A stretch of 12,269 nt of DNA, from NCBI RefSeq assembly GCF_000972705.2, contig NZ_LATL02000318.1, positions 1 to 12,269 on the forward strand, in the 5' to 3' direction. Both the position numbers and the translations under genes were made by a program. The notes below the pieces were generated by a model. The model made no database searches. It was not told where the DNA came from and was given only the letters and a program-made list of their open reading frames with translations. Position 1 is the stretch's first letter; each line of letters opens with the position of its first letter. Source of the DNA: Limnoraphis robusta CS-951 (GTDB lineage: Bacteria; Cyanobacteriota; Cyanobacteriia; Cyanobacteriales; Microcoleaceae). Shown one piece after another: positions 1 through 5,669 of the stretch.

Positions 1-216
1 TATCTATTAAAGAAACAAAAAGGACGCTGTACATACTGTGGATTACACTTCCAAGATGGAGATCTACTAGAAACCGACCATATCATCCCTAAATCAAAGG
101 GTGGTAAAGACAACCGAGATAACAAGCAGTTACTCCATCGACACTGCCATGACCTTAAAACTGCAAAGGATACAACTGGTACTCAAGACAAAGAGCCATT
201 GGAGAGAGGAGCGTAA
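1..216 (+). CDS. Group II intron-encoded reverse transcriptase/maturase, C-terminal HNH endonuclease domain (partial)
   Basis: The last 71 codons of an open frame already running at base 1. The fragment carries an HNH/McrA-like nuclease fold: a CxxC pair (CTYC, codons 10-13), the ETDHIIPKSKGG core with the catalytic histidine, then an Asn-rich segment (NRDNKQLLHRHCH) that supplies the second metal-binding part. In intron-encoded proteins this domain sits at the far C-terminus, after the reverse transcriptase and maturase domains. It cuts the second target strand so that reverse transcription of the intron can be primed during retrohoming. The stop codon TAA (214-216) lies inside domain V of the intron RNA, so protein end and ribozyme core overlap. 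The reverse transcriptase part is outside the window. A free-standing HNH gene is unlikely because domain V follows immediately. Confidence 0.87.
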   Translation, partial: YLLKKQKGRCTYCGLHFQDGDLLETDHIIPKSKGGKDNRDNKQLLHRHCHDLKTAKDTTGTQDKEPLERGA

Positions 217-284
217 TGAGGTGAAAGTCTCACGTTACGTTCTGAAGCCGAGCCAGAATGGTGACATATCTGGCTTAGGGCAAC
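209..284 (+). ncRNA. Group II intron ribozyme domains V and VI with 3' splice site
   Basis: Domain V spans 209-242. Its lower stem pairs GAGCGTAA (209-216) with TTACGTTC (235-242). The upper stem TGAGGT/GTCTCA closes a GAAA tetraloop (223-226), and CG (233-234) is the two-base bulge. The AGC catalytic triad is at 210-212. Domain VI follows: AGCCAGA (251-257) pairs with TCTGGCT (269-275), and A277 is unpaired on the 3' side, the expected branch-point nucleotide. The 3' end is placed at C284. This geometry is the standard active site of self-splicing bacterial group II introns. The structure was assigned by eye, not by covariance search. Confidence 0.9.
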
Positions 285-1133
285 CGTTCTGCCTTTAAAT
301 GGAAGGACGGGCAACTGTGGTTGGCAAAGTGTTCCGAATTTCTGCAGGTCCGATGGAGTCGGACTCTGCCAGAAAACTGTGAACCTTCTACAGTCACAGT
401 AAGACTGGATGCTTCTGGACGCTGGTTTGTCTCTCTGTTGGTTGAAGACCACACAGTAAAGGTACTGCCTCAAGTTGAGAAAACTGTCGGGATTGATGCA
501 GGCATCACCTCCTTGATTGCAACCAGTGATGGGGAGAAAATTGTCAATCCTAAGCATTTCAAGTGCCTTCGATACAAATTGAGGCAAGCTCAAAAAGCAT
601 TGTCTCGCAAGGTTAAAGGCTCTAACAATAGGGAGAAAGCAAGGCTTCAGGTTGCCAGAATCCATGCAGCCATTGCTGATACCCGTAAAGATTTCCTTCA
701 CAAGCTGACGACTCGATTGGTGCGTGAAAACCAAACGATTGCTGTCGAAAACTTGGCTGTGAAGAACATGATGAAGAACCATAAACTTGCACAAGCTATT
801 GCCGATGCAAGCTGGAGTGAACTGGTTCGTCAGTTGGAATACAAGTGCCAGTGGTACGGTCGAACGTTGGTTAAAATTGACCGTTGGTTTCCTAGCTCTA
901 AACGCTGTGGACACTGCGGTCACGTTGTTGATAAATTGCCGCTTGATATTCGGGAATGGGATTGTCCAGAATGTGGGATGCACCACGACCGAGACATCAA
1001 CGCCGCAAAGAATATTCTCGCCGCAGGGCTTGCGGTGATAGTCTGTGGAGCGAGCGTAAGACCTGATGGGCATAAGTCCAAAGGGCAGTTGCGAAAAACC
1101 AGTAATGGAAAGAAGCAGAAACCTAAATCGTGA
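285..1133 (+). CDS. tnpB: TnpB (IS200/IS605 OrfB-type RNA-guided nuclease), 3' exon after the group II intron
   Basis: TnpB is an RNA-guided DNA nuclease, related to the ancestor of Cas12, that helps IS200/IS605 elements persist by cutting the empty donor site. This exon encodes 282 residues and lacks only the N-terminal part, which lies upstream of the intron. All three RuvC acidic residues are present: Asp in VGIDAGI (codon at 495), Glu in VENLAVKNM (747) and Asp in HHDRDINAAKNIL (993). The zinc ribbon CGHCG...CPECG lies between the second and third (about 906-974). The C-terminal basic tail ends KQKPKS. The nuclease therefore looks competent once the intron is spliced. A TTG at 321 also opens this frame, but a start there would remove the N-terminal part and is not needed. 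No tnpA is visible. A long minus-strand open frame (183-1073) is a shadow. Confidence 0.9.
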   Translation, partial: RSAFKWKDGQLWLAKCSEFLQVRWSRTLPENCEPSTVTVRLDASGRWFVSLLVEDHTVKVLPQVEKTVGIDAGITSLIATSDGEKIVNPKHFKCLRYKLRQAQKALSRKVKGSNNREKARLQVARIHAAIADTRKDFLHKLTTRLVRENQTIAVENLAVKNMMKNHKLAQAIADASWSELVRQLEYKCQWYGRTLVKIDRWFPSSKRCGHCGHVVDKLPLDIREWDCPECGMHHDRDINAAKNILAAGLAVIVCGASVRPDGHKSKGQLRKTSNGKKQKPKS

Positions 1134-1174
1134 GGTTTAGGAATCCCTCGTCTAGCCGCGAGGGAGGATGTCAA
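285..1174 (+). mobile_element. IS200/IS605-family element, portion from the intron insertion point to the right end
   Basis: The tnpB 3' exon is followed after 11 bases by the subterminal structure of an IS200/IS605 right end: CCCTCG (1145-1150) pairs with CGAGGG (1159-1164) around an 8-base loop, then AGGATGTCAA (1165-1174). The combination tnpB stop, GGTTTAGGAAT, hairpin, GGAGGATGTCAA is the arrangement I associate with cyanobacterial members of the family. These elements have no terminal inverted repeats and make no target duplication, so the right boundary at about 1174 is inferred from the hairpin and could be off by a few bases. The left end and the group II intron 5' end are outside the window. 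Confidence 0.8.
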
Positions 1175-1192
1175 TATCCAGGGGAGCGAAAA
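1122..1192 (+). ncRNA. Predicted 3' end of the TnpB omegaRNA (reRNA) with guide segment from the flank
   Basis: In IS200/IS605 elements the TnpB guide RNA comes from the 3' end of tnpB plus the right end, and its guide is the first bases of flanking DNA. Two hairpins are visible here: CCTAAA (1122-1127) with TTTAGG (1136-1141), and CCCTCG (1145-1150) with CGAGGG (1159-1164). If the element ends at 1174, the guide begins TATCCAGGGGAGCG (1175 onward) and covers the ribosome binding region of the next gene. The RNA itself, its 5' end and its processing are inferred from the family. Confidence 0.45.
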
Positions 1193-3039
1193 TGGCGTTA
1201 ATGATTCCCGAAGCCGTGCCTTCCGATGCCAGTCAGGGAGAGAAGCGGTTATTTAAAGTCTTGCGGGATGAACTGCCCGATGATTTCTTCATCTATTACG
1301 AACCCAACGTCAAGGGTTTATTTCCCGACTTTATCATCCTCAGTCCCGATTTAGGATTATTGATTCTAGAAGCTAAGGGCTGGAGTGCCAGTCAGATATT
1401 AAAAGCTGACCATCAAATCTTTGAAATTTGTACCGATAGCCGGGTAGAGAAGTGCCAATCTCCGCTCAGGCAGGGCAAGGGATATCTTGACGCTTTGATG
1501 AATAAACTCAAGGATTATTCGATTCTCTGTCAGGATGAAGGCGAATATCAGGGTAAGTTGGCGTTTCCGATGGGCTGCGGCGTCATTATGACCAACATGA
1601 CCGAAGCTGAAGCTACCGACGAGAATATCTATGCTTTGCTAGAAAAACCCCAGACCGTTTATCGGGATGAACTAGAAGAATGGAACAGCATGGGAGAACG
1701 GGAGTTAATTAAGCGCTTGGAGTCCATGTTCACCGTCCGCTTTAAGTTTTGGGGACTGGAAGATGACCAAATCAGCACCATCAAGGGAGTCATTCACCCG
1801 GAAGTGCAAGTCAGGGAAGAACCCGCCAAACCAACGAGCGCTCCCAAAAAGCAGGTTATCCAACCGAACGCAACCATTATCAAAACCCTAGACCACAAAC
1901 AGGAACAGTTGGCTCGTTCATTGGGAAGCGGTCATCGACTATTCTGCGGAGTTGCAGGGTCAGGCAAAACATTAATCCTTTTATCCCGTGCCAAAACTCT
2001 CGCTGGGGGAGTGTTCAACCAACGGGTTCTCGTCTTATGTTTCAACATCACCCTTGCTGCCTACTTGCGTTCCCTGATTGAAGCAGATAATAATCCCTTG
2101 TACCGAGAGCGCATCGAAATTCTGCACTTCCACGATTGGGCAAAATCAGTAATAGGCAGTTTACCAAATCCCAAGAATTACGAAAGCAGTGATGAGTATG
2201 ACGAGGTGTTAGGCGATCGCCTCCTGAAAGTTCTAGCATTAATGCCACCGGAGGAAAAATGGGATGCTGTTCTCATCGATGAAGCTCACACCTTCTATCC
2301 TGCCTGGTTTAAGTGTTGTGCTGCGGCTCTCAAAGACCCAGAAAATGGTGATTTGCTCATTGTCTCCGACCGTTCCCAAAGTCTCTACAATCGCCAGAAG
2401 TTTACCTGGAAATCCGTTGGCATTAAGGCACAGGGACGAGTACGCAAACTCAATCGTAATTATCGCAATACCTCCGAAATTCTATCGGCCGCTTGGGATA
2501 TGGTGCAGTCCCTCTCCACCGATGACGAAGACGACGATGAGGCCTTTCCGTTGGTCGAACCGGAAGCTGCCCTCCGACATGGCAAGAAACCTGTACTTCA
2601 TCTGGTCGCTGACCGAATGGCTGAAGTTGAAAATGCGATCGCCCAAATTCAGCAGCTACTTTCCGAAGGTTATGAATCGAAAGATATTGCTGTGATTTAC
2701 CGTTACCTGGGACGCTGTGAAGCCGAACCGTTTGGTTATCTCACTCAACAATTGAATGAACTGGACTTGGGTTGCTACTGGGTTAATGAAAACAAGAAAA
2801 ACTATAGTCGGCATCATCCCGGCATTAGATTGATTACCAGTAAATCCGCATTGGGATTAGAGTTCAAAGCCGTGATTATCCCCTGGGTTCAACAGTTCGG
2901 TGTAGGTAATGAAGCTGAAGCCAGACGGGAACTTTATGTGAGTATGACACGCGCCCAGGACGTGTTGCATTTATTCGGGTCGGGTCAGTTTCCTGTTCTG
3001 CGGGAATTGCAAGAATGCGATCATTTTGATGTGGCTTAG
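1192..3039 (+). CDS. NERD nuclease-domain / UvrD-like superfamily 1 DNA helicase
   Basis: A 615-residue protein with two parts. Residues about 10-130 form a NERD domain, a PD-(D/E)xK-like nuclease fold, with Asp46 (FPDF), then Glu60 and Lys62 (ILEAKGW). From about residue 230 comes a superfamily 1A helicase: Walker A GVAGSGKT (Lys259), motif II LIDEAH (Asp363-His366), motif IV region LNRNYRNT, motif V KSALGLEFKAVIIPW and motif VI YVSMTRAQ (Arg587). Proteins of this design are presumed to translocate on DNA and cut it; the true substrate is not known to me, and a repair or defence role is only inference. I start at ATG 1192, after GGGGAG (1181-1186). The in-frame ATG at 1168 lies in the IS right end, and ATG 1201 is another option. 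No partner gene is visible. The gene is bracketed by mobile elements, so its native promoter may be gone. Confidence 0.9.
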   Translation: MALMIPEAVPSDASQGEKRLFKVLRDELPDDFFIYYEPNVKGLFPDFIILSPDLGLLILEAKGWSASQILKADHQIFEICTDSRVEKCQSPLRQGKGYLDALMNKLKDYSILCQDEGEYQGKLAFPMGCGVIMTNMTEAEATDENIYALLEKPQTVYRDELEEWNSMGERELIKRLESMFTVRFKFWGLEDDQISTIKGVIHPEVQVREEPAKPTSAPKKQVIQPNATIIKTLDHKQEQLARSLGSGHRLFCGVAGSGKTLILLSRAKTLAGGVFNQRVLVLCFNITLAAYLRSLIEADNNPLYRERIEILHFHDWAKSVIGSLPNPKNYESSDEYDEVLGDRLLKVLALMPPEEKWDAVLIDEAHTFYPAWFKCCAAALKDPENGDLLIVSDRSQSLYNRQKFTWKSVGIKAQGRVRKLNRNYRNTSEILSAAWDMVQSLSTDDEDDDEAFPLVEPEAALRHGKKPVLHLVADRMAEVENAIAQIQQLLSEGYESKDIAVIYRYLGRCEAEPFGYLTQQLNELDLGCYWVNENKKNYSRHHPGIRLITSKSALGLEFKAVIIPWVQQFGVGNEAEARRELYVSMTRAQDVLHLFGSGQFPVLRELQECDHFDVA

Positions 3040-3079
3040 AGTCAGTTCACTTCGTTAACTTATTTTAGGATAATTTCTC

Positions 3080-3130
3080 ATGGATAGCTCTAATACAGAA
3101 GCTCAAAAACTAGCTGGTAGTAGTGCATAG
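3080..3130 (+). pseudogene. Possible 5' end of a small gene cut off by the IS1 element
   Basis: An ATG at 3080 sits behind AGGA (3067-3070) and opens a short frame, MDSSNTEAQKLA, up to the left IS1 terminus at 3116. It then reads four more codons in the inverted repeat and stops at 3128-3130. This could be the start of a gene interrupted by the insertion. No continuation is recognisable on the right side of the IS (3657 onward), and the product is not recognisable. The evidence is weak. Confidence 0.2.
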
Positions 3131-3137
3131 TAATGAT

Positions 3138-3603
3138 CTAGGTTCGTAAACTAGCATTATAGTGATGAACAAAATACCAAATTGCACCAATATGATTGTC
3201 TAGAGATTTTGAGAATGATCAAGTTTTACGTACTAAGCGGGAAACTCTTTGACATCAAGTGTTATTCAATCGCGCGGAATGCGCCCTCAGGCAAGCTCTT
3301 GAATTTAATTCAAGAGAACCTGACGGTTCAATATAACTTGTATAACCAGTATCTTTACCAACCGCACGGTGACGCTTACTCGGTAATACTTGTTCGTAAG
3401 CTTCCCAAAAATCAGTGTAACAAATAGCGCATTGACGGTAAACTGTCGGAAGTGAATGCCACAATTGCTTTGCTGATTGGCGCTTTGCGATCGCCAATAT
3501 ATACTCCAAGAATTTCTGGTGTTGTTGCGTCAATTGCAAGCCAAATCCAATCAGTTCGTCCATTTTTTACAATTTTTTTGGAGTTACATTGAGGGCAAGG
3601 CAT
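3138..3603 (-). pseudogene. IS1-family transposase, broken (deletion, frameshift, insertion, two nonsense codons)
   Basis: Read on the minus strand from ATG 3603, the product starts MPCPQCNSKKIVKNGR, the zinc-finger N-terminus of IS1 InsA-like proteins. It then jumps directly to WIWLAIDATTPEILGVYIGDR, part of the DDE catalytic region, so the middle of the protein is missing. Near 3480-3490 the frame changes and continues KRQSAKQLWHSLPTVYRQCAICYTDF, then LPSKRHRAVGKDTGYTSYIE, all typical IS1 motifs. An 18-codon insertion (3273-3326) follows, then RLNNT. TGA codons at 3255-3257 and 3219-3221 stand where leucines are expected. The remaining frame reads QRVSRLVRKT, SFSKSLDNHIGAIWYFVHHYNASL and stops at 3138. 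No functional transposase can be made from this copy. Confidence 0.85.
3273..3326. repeat. 54-bp palindromic insertion inside the IS1 transposase remnant, in frame
   Basis: The conserved IS1 motif His/Tyr-Ile-Glu-Arg-Phe/Leu-Asn-Asn-Thr is split between Glu and Arg. Removing 3273-3326 restores it. The inserted stretch contains a perfect 21-base palindrome (3296-3316, arms CTCTTGAATT and AATTCAAGAG around a single T) and an outer 5-bp arm, TCAGG (3287-3291) with CCTGA (3319-3323), so it can fold as a two-step hairpin. It is 54 bases long, a multiple of three, and has no stop in the transposase frame, where it reads as 18 residues. The exact edges are ambiguous by a few bases because CG repeats at the junction. 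Confidence 0.75.
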
Positions 3604-3675
3604 ACTGCAATTTTTGCACGACACTTCTGATTGTATCATTACTATGCACGACTACCCATAACTCATAACTCATCA

Positions 3676-4995
3676 ATGAAGCCCAACCGTCAAGCCAAAA
3701 ACTCCGTTAGTCCTCAATTTCAAACCTTACGCTGGCGGTTACTCGGATCGTACCTAGTAATTATGGTTGCTATTCGGCTAATTTCCGATTTATTAGTCTA
3801 TCATTTTTTTACCCACAGTCTATATCAACAACTCGACAACCGACTGTTCAACCTGGCTCAAGCGGGCGCTCATAGTTTAGTTGCGATCAAACAAGACTCC
3901 AACGCAGTTAATGACACCCCTTACCGTCCCCTCGATGGCGATGGAGATCTTGATATTCCCTGGCAAAATCTTCGCAAACCCAATCAAAGTGTAGAATGGT
4001 TTACAGCAAATCAAAATCGTTTAGCCTTTTCAGGAATATTATTTTATGACTTCCCTTTAAAACCGGGATTTCATACTTTTGCAGGGGGAACAATACGCAG
4101 TTTAATGATTCCTGCTTACAGTTATAATCAACAACAAACCCAACAACTTGAAGGTTATGTTCGTGTGAGTGAGTCTACCGAGTCTGTAGAAGGAGTTCTC
4201 TCAAAATTACGTTGGGGTTTAACCTTGGGCGGTTGCGTCGGGTTTGGGTTAATTGGAGTTGGGGGAATGTGGCTGACTCAACAATCTATTAAACCGATAG
4301 AACAGAGTTTTAATCAATTGAAACAGTTTACCGCAGATGCTTCCCACGAATTGCGATCGCCCCTAACTGTGATTAAAACTTCGGTTCAAGTTTTAGAAAC
4401 TCATGCCCATCATATTTATTCTGAAGATCGAGAACAATTTCAGGCAATTATTAGTGCTACAAACCAGATGAGTCGTTTGGTTGAAGATTTGCTATTACTC
4501 GCCCGTACCGATCAATTTAATCAGACATCAACTCAACCTTTTACTTTAATTGATCTCAACGAATTGTTAGGAGAAGTTGTTGAACTTTTAGACTTAAATG
4601 CAGAAGCTAAAAATATAACCATTCAATTTAATGTACAAACCGATATCAAAGTTAAAGGCGATGCTTCTCAGTTGTTTCGTCTGTTTCGCAATTTAATTGA
4701 AAATGCTCTACAATATACACCATCAGGCGGAACGATTACCCTTTCAACTTATAGAGAAGAGAAACTGGTGCGGGTAGACGTTAAAGATACGGGGATAGGT
4801 ATTGCTCCCGAACATTTACCTTTTATTTTTGATCGTCTTTGGCGAGGGGATACTGCACGAACTTACAGAGAAGACGGTTCCGGGTTGGGGTTGGCTATTG
4901 TTCAAGCTATTACTCGCCGTCATGGAGGAGAAATTACTGTTAAAAGTCAAGTTGGGGTAGGGAGTTGCTTTCAGGTGCGTCTCCCAGTAGTCTAG
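3676..4995 (+). CDS. Membrane-bound sensor histidine kinase without HAMP domain
   Basis: A 439-residue two-component sensor kinase. Residues 1-20 are cytoplasmic. TM1 lies at about 22-44 (LLGSYLVIMVAIRLISDLLV), an extracytoplasmic sensor region at about 45-179, and TM2 at about 180-201. Only about 22 residues separate TM2 from the phosphorylated His224 (ASHELRSPLTVI), too few for a HAMP domain. The HATPase_c domain has the N box NLIENALQY (Asn343), G1 DTGIGIAPEHLPFIFDRLWR and G2 GSGLGLAI. The layout resembles cyanobacterial RppB/NrsS-like kinases, which normally sit next to a response regulator; none is in the window. I chose ATG 3676 because upstream in-frame codons lie in the IS1 end; no good ribosome binding site is visible. 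The signal sensed cannot be read from the sequence. Confidence 0.9.
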   Translation: MKPNRQAKNSVSPQFQTLRWRLLGSYLVIMVAIRLISDLLVYHFFTHSLYQQLDNRLFNLAQAGAHSLVAIKQDSNAVNDTPYRPLDGDGDLDIPWQNLRKPNQSVEWFTANQNRLAFSGILFYDFPLKPGFHTFAGGTIRSLMIPAYSYNQQQTQQLEGYVRVSESTESVEGVLSKLRWGLTLGGCVGFGLIGVGGMWLTQQSIKPIEQSFNQLKQFTADASHELRSPLTVIKTSVQVLETHAHHIYSEDREQFQAIISATNQMSRLVEDLLLLARTDQFNQTSTQPFTLIDLNELLGEVVELLDLNAEAKNITIQFNVQTDIKVKGDASQLFRLFRNLIENALQYTPSGGTITLSTYREEKLVRVDVKDTGIGIAPEHLPFIFDRLWRGDTARTYREDGSGLGLAIVQAITRRHGGEITVKSQVGVGSCFQVRLPVV

Positions 4996-5060
4996 ATAAC
5001 GGTTGAGTGAAACCATAGACTGAACTTATTTTTTAATTTTAGCTTGTGTGGTGTGTTTTT

Positions 5061-5183
5061 ATGTGCGATTCTCCTTCTGAAATTATCCAACGCACAATTG
5101 AATATATGTTGGACATCCGAAAACCTCAAAGATATCGGGTTTCCCCGTCAGTAAAGCAAATATTATCACAATTGGACACCTGA
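5061..5183 (+). CDS. Possible 40-residue hypothetical protein
   Basis: ATG 5061 opens a 41-codon frame starting MCDSPSEIIQRTIEYMLDIRK and ending SVKQILSQLDT. The composition is plausible for a small soluble helical protein, but there is no Shine-Dalgarno sequence (the upstream bases are GTGTGGTGTGTTTTT), no recognised domain, and the stop is five bases before a repeat element. It may be chance or the remnant of a larger gene. Confidence 0.22.
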   Translation: MCDSPSEIIQRTIEYMLDIRKPQRYRVSPSVKQILSQLDT

Positions 5184-5187
5184 CTCC

Positions 5188-5296
5188 GGGGCGGGTTTAT
5201 CAGAGTTTTTTATGGGAATTACAGGTTAACTCATAACCCGCCCCTACAGGAAACTTTGGCGGGTTTATCAGAGTTTTTTATGGGAATTACAGGTTA

Positions 5297-5297
<1 letters not shown>
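5188..5297. repeat. Two 40-bp direct repeats, the first within a 57-bp inverted-repeat element
   Basis: The 40 bases at 5190-5229 (starting GGCGGGTTTATCAGAG) recur identically at 5258-5297 after a 28-bp spacer. The first copy belongs to a hairpin-forming unit: GGGGCGGGTT (5188-5197) is exactly complementary to AACCCGCCCC (5235-5244). The second copy lacks the right arm, so it looks like a partial tandem duplication. The unit has the size of a dispersed intergenic palindrome, but other copies cannot be seen in this window. Confidence 0.8.
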
Positions 5298-5400
<103 letters not shown>

Positions 5401-5669
5401 ACTTAATTCCTAATGCTTTCAGACAAATTTTTCCATCCTCCCGAGTTCTTTACTTTTTCGATCTAGAGTAAAAACTGTCAACGCCAGACGGGACTTTGCA
5501 GCATACAGACTTTGATGCAAACCGGTTGAAAGGGAAGAACCAACCATGATGCGAACTTTCCGAAAATATCATCGCAATCGATGAGCGATCACTAATTTTT
5601 TTCGACTGGAATCGCTGTAAAACGATTGATTACTAAAAATACTCAGTCTACCCAAAGGAGAATTTTACC

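Larger units (their letters stand above)
1..284 (+). mobile_element. 3' part of a group II intron (IEP tail, domains V and VI), inserted in tnpB
   Basis: The first 284 bases are the end of a group II intron whose 5' part lies outside the window. The coding tail of its protein (to 216) runs into a canonical domain V (209-242) and a domain VI with a bulged adenosine at 277. Counting seven bases past that adenosine places the 3' splice site after C284, so the intron ends in AC as the family requires. The next base begins an Arg codon of the tnpB frame, and the protein continues Arg-Ser-Ala-Phe-Lys-Trp, which fits my recollection of this region of cyanobacterial TnpB proteins. The intron therefore interrupts a transposon gene but could be spliced out of its mRNA. 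The 5' exon, the intron 5' end and the IBS/EBS pairings are not visible. Confidence 0.9.
3116..3656 (-). mobile_element. Degenerate IS1-family insertion sequence
   Basis: The ends are imperfect terminal inverted repeats of 22 bp: 3116-3137 beginning GGTAGTAGTGCATAGT, and the reverse complement of 3635-3656 beginning GGTAGTCGTGCATAGT, with one mismatch. The GG start fits IS1-family termini. The 541-bp interior holds a minus-strand IS1-type transposase remnant. Intact members of the family are longer, which matches the deletion inside the gene. I see no matching target duplication next to the ends (AAACTAGCT on the left, CATAACTCA on the right), so the flanks have drifted or been rearranged. 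The element is dead but its ends are well preserved. Confidence 0.85.

Noticed and set aside
183..1073. A 296-codon minus-strand open frame
   Set aside because: It is antisense to tnpB and the intron core, whose plus-strand motifs (domain V, RuvC residues, zinc ribbon) are unmistakable; its translation shows no domain.
2264..2695. A 143-codon plus-strand frame inside the helicase gene
   Set aside because: It is a shifted frame within the helicase, which has motif II and the following motifs in the main frame.
3182..3427. A plus-strand 81-codon frame in the IS1 region
   Set aside because: The opposite strand matches the IS1 transposase, so this is a shadow running through a pseudogene and the palindromic insertion.
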